Assembly (NCBI GenBank): GCA_963556255.1
Contig: OY744613.1
Location: forward strand, 40,643,409-40,707,408
Direction: 5' to 3'
Origin: Allolobophora icterica
Taxonomy: Eukaryota > Annelida > Clitellata > Crassiclitellata > Lumbricidae
DNA length: 64,000 nt
Shown here in pieces: positions 33,984-46,147 of this stretch. A program made the translations under genes and the position numbers. The number at the start of each line of letters is the position of its first letter. The stretch's first letter is position 1. The notes under the pieces were generated by a model. The model saw only the letters and a program-made list of their open reading frames with translations. It had not been told where the DNA came from and did no database searches.

Positions 33984-34877
33984 TTACAAAAGTTGGCAGT
34001 CGTATGAAAGTTTAAAAAGATATGTCTTCAGCTGTGATTTAAATGACTCCAGCGATGGTGCATTCCTAACGTGGTCAGGAAGATTGTTCCACGCAGTGGG
34101 TCCCGTGACAGCGAAGGAAGAGTCGCCAAGTCTCGTAGAAGACCGCGGTACTTGTAATTGATTTTTTGTTGACGATCGTAGCCGACATCTGTTCTGGTTG
34201 TCTGCCACACGAACGCAGAAATCCGAGATGTAATCTGGCATGAGGTGATGCAGTGCTTTATACGTGATCAGGCACAGTTTGTACGTTATCCGCTGAGGAA
34301 CGCGCAGCCAGTGAAGGTTGTCGCGCAGCAGATCAGTGATATGATCAGATGGTGTCCGGCCATATATGAGTCGTGCAGCACAGTTAAGCACCGACTGTAT
34401 TCGATCTAGTTGACAAGTCGGCAGGCCCGCCAGTAGGCTATTGCAGTAGTCAACCCTGGAGACTATGAAGCTGTTGACCAAGATGACGGCCGTTGAGGTT
34501 GGAAGGAATCTGCGTATGGTTTTAATACGCCGCAGTTGGTAGAAGCATCCTCGAACGAGTTGACTCACATGGTCCGTCATGGTCATACAGCTGTCAAAGT
34601 GGACTCCAAGGTTGCGAATGGTGTCAGCTGGTTGAATTTCTGCATCACCAAGGGTGAAGGTACTGCCGGTAAGTAGATGGCGACGCCGGAAGGTGGTACA
34701 CCATAAGAACTCGGTCTTCGATGGATTGAGTTTGAGACGGTTAGACGCCATCCACTCTGAGATGCGTTCGATACACAGCAGCACTCTCTGCTTCAGCTCA
34801 GCGGTTTGTGATGGTTCACAGAAGAAGTAAAGCTGTGTATCATCTGCATAGCAGTGGTGGAGGAGGCCATGTGCTTC
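33984..34877 (-). pseudogene. RT C-terminal half of LINE E
   Basis: Begins at EAHGLLHHCYADDTQLYFF with the catalytic YADD box, followed by WMASNRLKLNPSKTEFLW, NLGVHFD, SRVDYCNSLLAGLP, NLHWLRVPQRI and GPTAWNNLPDHVR. It is open to its natural stop. The apparent N-terminal extension at 34878-34919 comes from the inserted transposon end. Confidence 0.85.
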
Positions 34878-34894
34878 TACACTGTTAGAAAATT

Positions 34895-34959
34895 CCCGTA
34901 AAATAACGGTGAAAGGCATGGCAACCCAGCTGCCATGCCTTTCACCGTTATTTTACGGG
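34895..34959. repeat. Perfect 29-bp stem hairpin near transposon end
   Basis: CCCGTAAAATAACGGTG... at 34895-34923 is exactly inverted at 34931-34959, with a 7-base loop ACCCAGC. Confidence 0.95.
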
Positions 34960-35330
34960 CGTCCCGTTATCTAATTTACGACCGACCCGTGAATTTACGG
35001 GGAATCCCAGTTTTATTTTACGGGGACTTCCCGTTTTTTTAACGGCGACTCTTCATATTTTACGGAGATTTTCCCTATTATATACGGCAATTCAGCGTAT
35101 TTTAACGATGAATATCCGTTTTTAAGGGAGATTTTCACGGCGATTTACCGTTATCTTACGGTAAATGACCTTTTATTAACGGTTAATTGCCGGTTTTTAA
35201 CGATGAATCGCCTTCTATTTGCGGTTCATATACGTTAATTTCACGCCGTTTTTTAACGGCTAATTTGCCTTATTTTTACAGAGAATTACCTTTTTAACAT
35301 GTTATTGCTTTCATTTTACAGTAAGTTACC
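34960..35330. repeat. Subterminal TTTACGG/TAACGG word cluster
   Basis: About 25 degenerate copies of TTTTACGG, TTAACGG or CCGTTTT occur in both orientations over 370 bp. Such motif clusters often mark transposase binding regions. A few similar words sit near the right end at 42680-42765. Confidence 0.75.
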
Positions 35331-37030
35331 TTTTATTAAAGGTTATTTCCATCATTCTTACTGTTCTAGACCTTTCAATAACATATTTCAATGGTAGGTC
35401 ACAAAAATAGAATAGAAACTTATGGCAAAACCCGATCAAGCTCATTATCACACGCTTTTGGACTACATTATACATGCATCAAGCAGATGTTTGGATTAAC
35501 ACAAATAAATCTTCACATCAAGATACATTTTATTTGGACAAATCAAAAGTGCAAGTGAACTGCAATTCATTGTGGGTCATCCAAATGCGGACCACTTTGC
35601 ACAAAGCAAGACATCATTCTAAGCGCCTGCCTTGTCATCTAATTCATAACAAGCACATATTTCACTAGTCTTTATTTGAAACAAGACTGGTGAGAATACT
35701 AAAAATTTTAGATTTTAAATTGGCACGCAAAATAAGGCAAATTCACTACAGCAGCACATGGATTAAGAACATTTTAATCACCTCTAGTAATATTAAACTA
35801 TCAAACTGATACTTCTAGAAAGAAAACAATCCACAAAGTTTATGTCGTTGACAAATGTAGCATAATGCAACGCTATTCAATCTAATCTAAAGACTTCTAA
35901 ACCACCATTATCATCAAATTCGTTTTTTTTATTAGAACACATAAACTGCAGAGAAACAGTGGCAGAAAACAAATAGTTTACCAGTTGTTTGTAATACATA
36001 AGCATAAATAAAAATCAATTGTAATCAATTCCAGAAGCCAGGTAGAAATCTGACAAAGTCAAAAAACCATAAAATCAAGCTTTGGGGCTGGCAAGGTGAA
36101 ACAGATGAGCTTTGTGCTTAGTTTGGCAAAATATTAACACTTTAACAACGACCGTGCACTAAAAGTATGGTAACTAATCCCTCTCGTCGCCAAAGGGTTA
36201 AAGAACTGATAGAATGCACAAAACAGGAAACAGGGCAGTGATAGTTTATGTTGTGGAAGAATGTAGTTATTGTCCGTAACTCTGCAGACTCTTTGATTTT
36301 GTACTTTGCTTTTGTGCCACATGTTGAAATACACTGCAACAAAAAGAACAACAGCACAATTAATCAAAGAACATCATCTCTACAGCCCTTACCAGCATCG
36401 GCACTGTCAATGCACCATAATCTCAATTTGTCTATGTACGCATATTAAACTTGAAACATGGAACAATATAGTACAACATGTAGGTAGAACAAGCCCATCG
36501 AGGGGAATCGAGACCATATCTTGCGACGCCTGTTCCCGCCACTAACCCAATTCCAATATGCCCTCCGACCGCGAGCCCACTGTTTTGAACTGCCCTGTAA
36601 GGATGATAAAAACTTCATACCAAGGGCATTATATAAGAATTTAAACCATCTTAGCCAACAACAAATTTAAAACTCAACATTCTAAACACTTTAGTTAAAT
36701 CTCTTTCTTATCTTATCTTATTGACTCATTTTCCTGTAAGCCACGGTTCGGTTTGTCATCTGGTGAATCAATAAAACGAATATCATCACCACTTAGCTTC
36801 AGACTCCAACATGAAATTGCAGTTGTATGTGATAACTTTTATCGTGCCGGTGTCTAATGCGCAAGGCATTAACCGATTGCGCTCAAAATATAGGAGGCTT
36901 TTCATTGCCATTTTAAACTCTTAGTGGACCGATCTTCTGGGTTGATGCCTTCCTTGTGCATTAGGCAATGGCACAACAGAAGTTATTAACTACAAATGAC
37001 AATTAATTACATGTTGGATTTTGATGCTTT
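35331..37030. other. CACTA-like interior, unassigned
   Basis: No convincing gene. Short frames at 35474-35668 and 36248-36448 have no recognisable motif. Direct repeats of the word ATTAATTACATGTTGGATTTTGA start here and recur at 37740. Confidence 0.4.
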
Positions 37031-37187
37031 CTGGTGTTCTACATGTGCTGATCAACAGCTACACATATTGTATAGTGGCACTAAATGAATAAAAATCAAA
37101 TAATACTGGTCATACTTATAAAGATGTACATAATCTGCAGTTAACCTACATGACATGTTCTATGGGTCTCTAAATTATGACATTGTG
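37031..37187 (+). repeat. Direct repeat unit, copy 1
   Basis: About 157 bp, beginning CTGGTGTTCTACATGTGCTG, nearly identical to 37986-38143. A more diverged third piece follows at 38193-38275. Confidence 0.9.
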
Positions 37188-37985
37188 TAGCTATTGTGAT
37201 GTCTAATCCCAATCTTCCATAACCCAATAGTGTTATCGAAGATTAATGGCAACATTATATATTTCTGCATAAACAAAATGAGCAGTTTATGATAGAATAA
37301 ATACACTGTTGCTAGATAAAACCCCAGCATAACTTAATTTTCTAGAATCATAAGTCAAGTTAAGATAGCAATAGACAAGAAATTATATTTACCACTAAAA
37401 CAAATCCCAACGTAAGAACACGTTGAAATTTGTGATAACACTGGTTCCTGGATATGCGAGTGCACTGAAACAGAAAAAGCACGTCACAAATAACCATGGA
37501 ATATCATCACTATAGTTTCCCAACACCGGCACAACAAATGTGGCAATAGACACGTTTGTGTAGCTATATGCAAGTGTCACCTTAGGCATATGCAAACTTC
37601 AACATGGAAAAGACTTCGCAGGCTCTCTGAGGCATATCCACAACAGACTGTTGTAGTGGACTGATCGTCTGCATACCGACATTATTGAGGCTTTGTTTTG
37701 GTGCGCCACCAGTTGATGACTTGTCCGAGAGAAGTTACTAATACCAATTACATGCTGGATTTTGACACTATGTGTTCTTTATAGGCCCAGGGTCTACAGT
37801 ACAGACACACATGTAATATAGTGGTGCTATATAAATAAAATAAATAACCATAAACAAACATCTATAAAGCACCACTGAATGATTTAGAGGTGTTCCTAAC
37901 CCAAGTCAGTGCTGAAATAACAATAGAATTGGATGCATTGGTGGTTATTCCATATTTGTAGTGTCAGTGTTGGAATCAGTGTTGT

Positions 37986-38143
37986 CTGGTGTTCTACATG
38001 TGCTGATCAACAGCTACACATATTCTATAGTGGCTCTAAATGAATAAAAATCAAATAATACTGGTCATACTTATAAAGATGTACATAATCTGCAGTTAAC
38101 CTACACGACATGTTCTATGGGCCTCTAAATTATGCCATTGTGT
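37986..38143 (+). repeat. Direct repeat unit, copy 2
   Basis: Repeats 37031-37187 with about half a dozen differences, 955 bp downstream, suggesting duplication of a longer unit inside the transposon. Confidence 0.9.
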
Positions 38144-38296
38144 TTATTATTATTACTATTATTATTAGAAGAAGAAGAAAGAATAATAATAAATGATGTG
38201 CATATTCTGCAGTTACCTCTACACATCACCTGCTGTAGGGCCTCTAAAAGATGCCACTGTGTGGCTAGTGAGATGTTTAGTAGTACTCTTCTAGAA

Positions 38297-38675
38297 CAGT
38301 GGTTCCCAAACTTTTTTAGGTCGCGACCCACTTGTGAATATCCTTGCAGTCTCGATGCCCACTGTGTGACATTAAGCATTGTGTACTAGAATTTGCTTCG
38401 TAAGTTTATTATCGAAATATGCAGATTTAAGTAGAGAGCTTAGAAATTTAAAGTATTAAAAGTAAATTTAGGTAAAAACAGTTTACCACTTAGAAATTTA
38501 AAGTACTAAAAGGAAATTTAGGTAAAAACAGTTTACCAATTTATTGCAATCCAGTTAGCTACAGCCAAATGTTGTTGCTGCAAAAAATAAATGTTTCTCG
38601 AAAAAATTTGGCGACCCACTTGCCAGAGCTTTGCGACCCACCTTTGGGTCGCGACCCACAGTTTGGGAAACTCTG
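38297..38675. mobile_element. hAT MITE (379 bp)
   Basis: The ends CAGTGGTTCCCAAACTTTTT and its counterpart AGTTTGGGAAACTCTG have GGTCGCGACCCA just inside. The flanks TTCTAGAA (38289-38296) and TTCTACAA (38676-38683) are an 8-bp TSD with one mismatch. This is the innermost level of the nest. Confidence 0.9.
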
Positions 38676-39146
38676 TTCTACAAGTCAAAATTTTGTATAA
38701 TAAAAGATCAATAGCAGTAATGCATTGATATTATTACAAGGTTCCTTGATGAAACCAGAGTATAAGGAGATATATGGTAGCTGATTGATTATAATGCTCA
38801 CCTTGTAACTTGAGGAGCAGAGGGTTCAGTCTCCTCTGAGTCATGTCCAAAATGTAAGAGCAGGTGTTTTTGACCGCACTATAACGTCAACCTGCAGAGC
38901 AACATGTATGTTGCCCTTCTCAAACCCCAGTTGACTCCTACAAACAAAATTATTTAATTCAATCAAATCTCAGAACTTGTATAGCGCCTTGTTACATTAA
39001 GAGTATGGGCTCAAACCTCCCAAGACATATGAACCTTCTGCAAGTCCTTCAATCACAACTGCTCAGCACCACCGATTGATGCTTGGTCAACAGACTGGGT
39101 GCTTTATAATAATAATAGTGACTAATGGCTGAGGAATGGCAAAAGT

Positions 39147-39203
39147 GCATCAAACTGGCATTATCCCACCAGGATAATGCCAGTTTGATGCATAACAGTT
39201 TGA

Positions 39204-39276
<73 letters not shown>

Positions 39277-39282
39277 TATTAA
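39147..39282. repeat. Perfect hairpin followed by (AAT)n
   Basis: GCATCAAACTGGCATTATCC and its exact inverse face each other across a short loop at 39147-39192. An AAT array of about 25 units follows at 39208-39282. Confidence 0.9.
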
Positions 39283-39814
39283 TAATAATAGTAACTGCCT
39301 ATATGAACTATATATTCTGTCACAGCCATGCGTGTGAAGTTTAACCATGTTGTATCATAATAAGGATGACAAGCATCACCCTAACCCTTTGTCCAGGGTT
39401 GGGGCTGGTAACAGTAAAAAATGACAGTGCCACAATTAAGACAAGCATGTTTGTTGGATCCAGTGGGCCCACATCAGTTGCCACGCATGGCACAATGCAG
39501 GCCAACCGAGCGCCCAACTGACTTCTGTGTTGTGTCTTCACACATACCTGCCACGGTACCATGAATTTTTAATTAAAGAAATTTAATTCTAGTATTGTGA
39601 ACGCATACAGAAAAGATCAAGACAGATAATAAAACTATCAAGAACAAATTTAGTAAATACACACATATATACATGCATGATTCAAGCACATGTAGAAACC
39701 TTAAACTTACCAAATTATGCAGTCGATGACTTTTTGTGGGTAGTTCCCACTTGACCGCAGATTGGGAAAAGTATCACTGAAGTGTAGAGATACTGGGTAA
39801 GACCTTCACTCACT

Positions 39815-39815
39815 C

Positions 39816-39897
<82 letters not shown>

Positions 39898-40011
39898 GCA
39901 TTTATAAGTCAAAGTTCTACTATCTAATGATCAGGCATTGGTGACGTTAAATGCTCAGTGCCATCAACTAATGCCTGGTCATTAGATAGTAGAACTTTAA
40001 CTTATAAATGC

Positions 40012-40102
<91 letters not shown>

Positions 40103-40104
40103 GA
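39815..40104. repeat. Large foldback: (TTA)n - 50-bp arm - loop - arm - (AAT)n
   Basis: A TTA array of about 84 bp leads into an arm of about 50 bp (TTGCATTTATAAGTCAAAGT...). The arm is repeated in inverse with about two differences and is followed by an AAT array of about 95 bp. The whole can pair over about 130 bp per arm with a loop of about 30 bp. Confidence 0.92.
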
Positions 40105-42087
40105 ATAAGGCCCATTCCACACAATTCCACAATGTAAATAATGTTGACGTTCTTGAGGGATCCTGTTTACCGCGGGCCAAAAAAAAAATAATAATACTTA
40201 ATTTTTAAAAATATTAAGTTAAAGTCGACAAAGCAATAGACTGGACATTCTACTAACAGTTCAGCGAAGTCCAAGATATTCACACTGCTTCCAGGGTATG
40301 CGGCACTGAAGACGTAGCGAGTTGAAAACAGATCAATCGCAGCCCAAGTCACATGGCTGCCAAGCCTTGATTTTGAAGGCATGTCCGTAGATCGACCTCC
40401 GTTGGATATATCATTTTCTGAAAATGCAACACAGACTGTCACTAAGAGTACATTCGAAAAAACATAACTATTTAACAAAATAATGCTTGACATCTACCAG
40501 AAAAATTAAATATCATAGAGAGAAGTGTGGCCACTGGTTGATTCTATGGGCATGATGCAACCCACGACCCACGTGCGATATTTCAAATCAATTGGCCCTT
40601 AAGTTTAATATTGAAAGGCGATTTCTCTATCAAAGTTATGTTTTCGGTAGACAAAAATTTTTAATGTGTGATATGAATTTAAAACTATAATTACTTACTT
40701 GATTCATCAGACTTTCACATAGTTCCGTGACCGATGCATTATCGCCATTTTGATTTAGAGTCACAAAGCAGGCCATGTGCTAACTGCCAGGGCTTGCGGT
40801 AATTTAGTATTCATACGCATAAATTCAAGAGCGGTAAAGTTCCACTTATTTAACATCTGCCAGATGAAATAGTGAAATTGTTTTAACAATTGGCCTTTAC
40901 CTATTTCCACTAATAATGTTGCAAACCACATTTAATTAGGTACCTATACAAATTTAATTTTGAAGAATTTTAGGCGCTTAGTATATTTATAATACATGAA
41001 TATTAATTAGCTATAGTTAGTAAGTAAGCAAGTAAGTATATTCCTTATTAAACCGGTCGATGAAGAACCGCACTCTGGTGCATAAAACGTCAAAAATATT
41101 ATACAGAATCAGTAAGAAAGCGGCATTCTTCCTATAAAAGTAATCCTCATATTATTATCTACAGGGTTCAGGGGCCTTTTGTGAGAACGTTGTGTGGTCG
41201 GAGAGAATAAGGTGTTGGTTTTCTAGGTGGTAACAGCTTGTGTAAAACATGGCCTGGGTTTTTCAAAAGTGCCGAGAAGAGACCATTATTAACAACGGTG
41301 TACTGTCACCAGGGATAACCCACTCAGATCAACTATCAGCTATCAAACAATCGAATTAACCTGCCTATGATTGATTGAAGCCTATTTTTTTATCCTGCTG
41401 CCGAGCAAAACCAACCATGAAGGGTTCGCATACACCATGCGCTCAACAGCGGTGGCGCAAAGCATGTCGAAAAGTACTAGTGACAGAATTTTTAGTTACA
41501 GAATTCCCTTGTTATAATACTTGGTATTCAATTAATGAAAATGAGTTATGTTGCAAACCTATTTATTTAGTTCATCTACCAGAGCACTTGCATAGAGCCC
41601 TTTCAGTAACTCACAAGGGCGCTCTGGCACGGCTACCTAGGAATCACCGTACAAATTGTTCCATATAAAATATAGAACCCTTTATACAACTCATCTAATC
41701 CTTTTATAACTCGTGCTGCAACCATTTATTATGTTCGAGTTGCGTTCTGACAGCTTGTATTAGTAATAAACGAAAATTGATTGATTGAATTGAAAATGTA
41801 AAGTACGTGAGCGTGTCAGATGCCGTGAAATGCTACATACTTACTTATTAATTTTGTTTGCAGCTGCAGGACGCAAACAATTAGGCTAAACATTGACAAC
41901 TCCCACAGCCATTTCGTCAGAGATTATAACATGGCTTTTCAGAAAGCTACAATTTTTTTATTTGTCCACGTATATTTTAACTTTTAGCCAAACTAGAATA
42001 GTCTAAGTTAAACTGGATAGAAACCTATAGTTTAAACACTTAATTTCTTTAAGTGTTTGCTACTATTTTACTTAAAAAATAAAAAAG
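40105..42087. other. CACTA-like interior, unassigned
   Basis: AT-rich, with no recognisable gene. Short frames at 40167-40493 and 41375-41668 show no known motif. Confidence 0.4.
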
Positions 42088-42162
42088 TGGGATAGCCGAG
42101 ATTCGAACCCGCGACTCCGGTTCATAAATTGGGCTGGCATCTTAACCATATGAGCTAAACTG
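42088..42162 (-). repeat. tRNA-like sequence (SINE head or tRNA pseudogene)
   Basis: On the minus strand a D-arm-like TAGCTCATATGGTTAAG is followed by GGTTCGAATCTC, a good B box, at correct spacing. A four-pair T stem forms, but the acceptor arms do not pair, so it is not a functional tRNA. Confidence 0.55.
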
Positions 42163-42776
42163 CACATACTATAAATGTTATTAAAACCCCTACTTAGACT
42201 CAAGCTATTCGTTAAATTTGTCTCAGGACCGCGTTGGTAACTGTTCCTGCCTAAATATCTGTCCGTTTAAAAATGGCGTTGTTAATCTTATTTTCTGTGA
42301 GCTTAAGAGTTTGTATTTGTGGTGCATTTGTGTGGTACAATATTTCTTATACGAGCTGACCGCCCATTGTTCTGACCGTCCTTTGTTAAGGGTTCCTGCT
42401 CTGTCGATGTATTAATGCGCATTCGTGTATAGAAATGCGGCTGATCAGAAAGTAATTAACTAATAATATTTATTTTCCACCTTTATTTTCATTTGTAGAC
42501 AAAGGTGAATAATATAACAAAATGTTTAATAAGTTTTTATAATAATTTTTCTATTTCATAGGCGGTTATTACTAGGATTGAACGAGAACTACATTTTCGA
42601 TACGCTGATGCAATACTATTCCGTGAGCAAATTTCCGAAAAATGGGCGCTTTCTCCGTAAACGAGCGTGGGTTCACCGTTATAAGTCCTCAGAGACATGC
42701 CGCCGTTATTTTAGGTAGAATCTTCGTTTTTAAACGTAGACAGCCCCTTATAAAAACGGTGTTTTTTTACAGTGTA

Positions 42777-43118
42777 TGATTCTCTCCAAATCGGCCGTAT
42801 ATAGTATAAACAGGAGAGGGCCAAGAACTGAACCTTGTGGAACACCGCATGTTACTAGCCTAGGTGTCGTCTCCTCCCCTGCCAAATGAACGGATTGTGT
42901 ACGTCCTCTTATATATGATTCAAGCCAACTGAGCGCTCTATCCTTGATTCCAAAGGAGCACGAGAGTCGCTGAAGTAAGATGTTGTGGTCAACTGTGTCG
43001 AATGCAGCTGACATATCAAGTAGTGACAGAAGCGCCAGTTGGCCTGAATCTATGGCACTGACTAGGTCCGAGAACACCTTAAGGAGCGCAGTCTCGGTGG
43101 AATGACCACCATCATGAA
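42777..43118 (-). pseudogene. RT N-terminal part of LINE E
   Basis: Encodes GHSTETALLK-like text, VFSDLVSAIDSGQLALLSLL, MSAAFDTVDHNILLQRL and CGVPQGSVLGPLLFILYTAD. It stops at LERII, where the CACTA-like element enters. The LINE is 5'-truncated at about 43118. Confidence 0.85.
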
Positions 43119-43530
43119 TAATATCATTGGGAAATTTATGTTAAACTATTGCAAAATACAACTGAAGCCAAGAAATCTCGATTTTGCATGTTATCTGTCT
43201 TCTTCATACTTGAAACTTTATTCACATATACAATAAGGTTATATTATGTTGACATTGTTTGTATGTTGTTCCATTTAAGTGCTTTCTAATGGTACTAAGC
43301 TTGTTATTATGGGATCAAAGTCTGATCCTATGGCAAGTTTCAAACTCAGAGACATCATACGTAGTTTAGGACAAACTACCCTAATTCTGAGAGCCTTGGG
43401 GGACCCCTAAATATTTGTAAAATTTCATAGAATTTTGCAGGTGTTCTTATGGGACCATAAAGACACTTTTTAGAGGGACTGCATCATAAGTTTCAAAGAA
43501 AATTTTTTTCGTTGTTTGTCTTGGGACACC

Positions 43531-43533
<3 letters not shown>

Positions 43534-43620
<87 letters not shown>
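43534..43620. repeat. (AT)n microsatellite
   Basis: Right flank of hAT-like copy 3. Confidence 0.97.
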
Positions 43621-43628
<8 letters not shown>

Positions 43629-44153
43629 TAAAATGTCTTATATTATCCATATCTACTATTCACACATATGTACAACTATACAAGTCTTAAGAACCTTTAT
43701 TCTTTAGACCATACTTCTACTTATATAATCTGAGACTACATTATCACATCCTTTTATGTAGTTTACTTTAACACAGTAATTCTGCAGGGCCAGACTTCCC
43801 CTCATTACTATATAGATACTATTTCACTATGCTCGAGTGATGGTACCTCCCATTCTCTAAATACTGCACTTTACAATACTTAGTGTACTTTAGATTATTT
43901 CACCATCTAACTAATGGTTATACATTTGGACTTCCCAGATCATTACCCAAATACTTCTACTAATAAACACAAAACTTATTCACCTTAATTAACTATAACA
44001 ACAAAGCTTCTTCCCTTGTTGTATAATCCTTAATTCCTTAACTACATCTCAACTATAGAATATGTATGTACAATACTTTCTATATATATTACAGCAACTC
44101 ATTCTAGTCACTAGCTTAACTAATGCTTCACTTTATTAGGTCTCAACCCTTTT
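43621..44153. other. 3' untranslated part of Gypsy element
   Basis: AT-rich and non-coding, between the integrase end and the nested transposon. No recognisable signal. Confidence 0.45.
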
Positions 44154-45184
44154 CTACCACCTTCCAACCATGTGATAATCTGGTACTCCTTTATGTTTGT
44201 TAAACATTCCTTTTCTTTTTCTCCAACTCAACACATCATCGTTCCTCAAACCATCATGACCAATGTCCATATATACATTCTCATCCAGATTAGGATTTAT
44301 ATCCACATCTTTGTGAATCTTTGTTTGCTCACTGTTGTACAGCTCTAGCAATTCTTCTCCATTTTCTTCTGACTCATCATCATGTACCATTGTTGATACA
44401 CAAGCTGTCATCTCAGAATCATGAGTTTCTTCTCGTTCTATACTCGACTTCTTGTCAATTTCATCTCGCCGGTCATAATATCTTTTGAGTATATTTATGT
44501 GGTATGTTTGACCTTTCTGTGGTCAACCTCATTTCTGTAGTTGTAGTCTCCCATTTTATCTCTGACTACAAATGGACCTCTCCATTGCATTAGTGATTTG
44601 TCGTTGTTGCAACTCGGTGACAACAGCAATAATACCTTATCACCAATCTGTAACTTACGACTTCGTTTCTTCTTATCATAAAACTTCTTATGCTTTGCTT
44701 GAGCTCGACTTAATGCTGTCTTACTCACATGTCGTTGACAAACATCACAGCTTTGAACAAACTGTCTTACTTCATGTTTCATCGAAGGCCAGTAACAATT
44801 GCTGTTAACTTTGTCAAAAGTGGCCTTCACATCTTTATGGATTGCTGATGACGGACAGTGTGCACTCGTCATCACTTGACCTTTGAGTGTCTGTGGTATG
44901 ACCAACCTCAGTTTCACATCACCATTTTGTATTTCAGTATGAAATTCATATAACAAACCATCTTTTATAGTGAACTGACAATTCTCATTTCTACTTTCTC
45001 TTAACTCAGCTTCTTCTGCTAATTTTCTATACTGTTCTAAATTAGCATCTCCTCTTTGCAATCTCTTAATTTCATTTGAATCTGACTTAAGATCTGGCAT
45101 TTTAACTATCTCAATAGGTCTATATTTCTCAACTGACTTTATTTCAATTGCAGACGCAAACTGTCGTCCACTGCAATTCTTCAT
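44154..45184 (-). pseudogene. Gypsy integrase with catalytic core deleted
   Basis: The frame at 45184-44495 carries LQRGDANLEQYRKLAEEA, then the HHCC zinc-binding domain (AHCPSSAIHKDV ... NCYWPSMKHEV ... CDVCQRH). It goes straight into the C-terminal part: AQAKHKKFYDKKKRSRKLQIG, DKVLLLL and MQWRGPFVVRDKMG, a GPY/F-type motif. The roughly 170-residue DDE core that should lie between them is missing without loss of frame. A second frame, 44411-44154, holds an acidic tail. Integration must have been supplied by another element. Confidence 0.8.
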
Positions 45185-46147
45185 AATAGGCCTTCTGTGA
45201 CGTCATGTACACACTTTGTGACCTTGTTTACGTCAAGTGGTCTGTGCTTCTGTGTCTCTGTGTTTCTGTACGTCTCACTCTGATATCTTCGTGTATCTCT
45301 CTCATTCTTAGAACTAGAGATCACTCTGGATACACTACTATCATTACTTGTTTTCTCTCTGTTTAGAGAATTTTTCCATCCATTAATTTGTCCAATGATG
45401 ATTGGTTTAATTGGATTCTCTGCCACCAACGCTTCTATCTTTCCCGTAAAATATTCTCCTTCTACACTAATATAAGCTGTAGGGAAATGACTGGTACTAC
45501 CATCGATCAGTGTACATGCAGCTTCTTTTCCAGTAAAATCAGACTTATTTACAAGTGCTCTCTTACTATGCAGCAAGTTGCACGTGAATCGTACAGGGAT
45601 TCAACATCCCTTCCGTTTACTCTGACAGTTTGTTTAGAATCTTTTCCATTCGACTTTAGTCGGTTGTCATCATCAGTAACTGTAATGATTGCACATGCAA
45701 TCCTATTATCTGTTGCACCTTCGTTCCTGTGTGTCTCTTGCTGCTCAACCAATTCTGTATTTCTACTAACGTGGCAATTGACTTCCTCGTTCCTAGCTTT
45801 GAGTGAGCAGTTCTCACATACCTGTATTGCTGCCGCTGTGTGTTTAACAACACCTTTTGACATATGCATGCAATTGTTTGCCTTATGCCCTTCGCCTCTA
45901 CACAAGTAACAGATAAGCTTATGTTCAGCTGCCTGTCTGTGCCAAAGTTACTGTTGGCATATCTATTGTAATTTGTTTCTCTGTGAGAATCTCTCTCATC
46001 TTTGTATTTATATTCCATGTTACTAGACTTATCTTCAGTCTCATAATCTTCAAATATCCTGTTCTGATTTCTATCCTGGAGAAATTTTACCTTAGGCTTA
46101 GAATTAGTTTCATTTGGTTTATAGCCGTGTGCTTCGATGTATGACAA
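45181..46147 (-). pseudogene. Gypsy zinc knuckle and protease remnant
   Basis: After the gag, MCRGEGHKANNCMH resembles the second half of a CCHC knuckle. VRVNGRDVESLYDSRATCCIV lies where the protease LxDTGA active site is expected and reads DSR, so it would be inactive. IIIGQING marks the end of the protease fold. Two or three frame changes separate the pieces. Directly after this comes integrase sequence, so the RT and RNase H that belong here are gone. Confidence 0.65.

Larger units (their letters stand above)
34880..42774. mobile_element. CACTA-like 7.9-kb DNA transposon, no transposase seen
   Basis: It starts CACTGTTAGAAAATTCCCG and ends TTTTTTTACAGTG, with TA duplicated at 34878-34879 and 42775-42776. 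Precise removal restores the LINE E reading frame. CACTG ends and subterminal TTTACGG words recall the EnSpm/CACTA elements of animals, although TSDs there are 2-3 bp. The interior has no ORF that looks like a transposase and is filled with repeats, so it is probably non-autonomous. Confidence 0.75.
33903..43118 (-). mobile_element. 5'-truncated L2/CR1-like LINE E
   Basis: Minus-strand LINE with a 3' end of the form GGCGCTATATAAAT followed by (TTA)n at 33903-33924. A 7.9-kb CACTA-like element splits it at codon level. When that element is removed the frame reads ADLERII then EAHGLLHH without loss. Confidence 0.88.
32174..43533 (-). mobile_element. Divergent hAT-like transposon, copy 3
   Basis: The ends are TAGGGTGTCCCAA and TTGGGACACCCTA, with imperfect inverted repeats of about 250 bp sharing ATATTTAGGGGTCCCC and GATCCCATAATAACA-type blocks. 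Both ends lie in (AT)n, so the 8-bp flanks ATATATAT match trivially. Its own sequence is about 32174-33902 plus 43119-43533; a LINE fills the middle. It is inserted in the Gypsy element. Confidence 0.8.

Noticed and set aside
37031..38275. Satellite array
   Set aside because: Only two close copies and one diverged copy exist, so it is a local duplication rather than a tandem satellite.
42088..42162. Functional tRNA gene
   Set aside because: A and B boxes are good, but the acceptor arms do not pair and no sensible anticodon loop forms.
33900..43140. Host gene or regulatory island in the 35-42.7 kb stretch
   Set aside because: No splice-consistent coding exons were found, and the exact TA junctions show that it is one transposon insertion.
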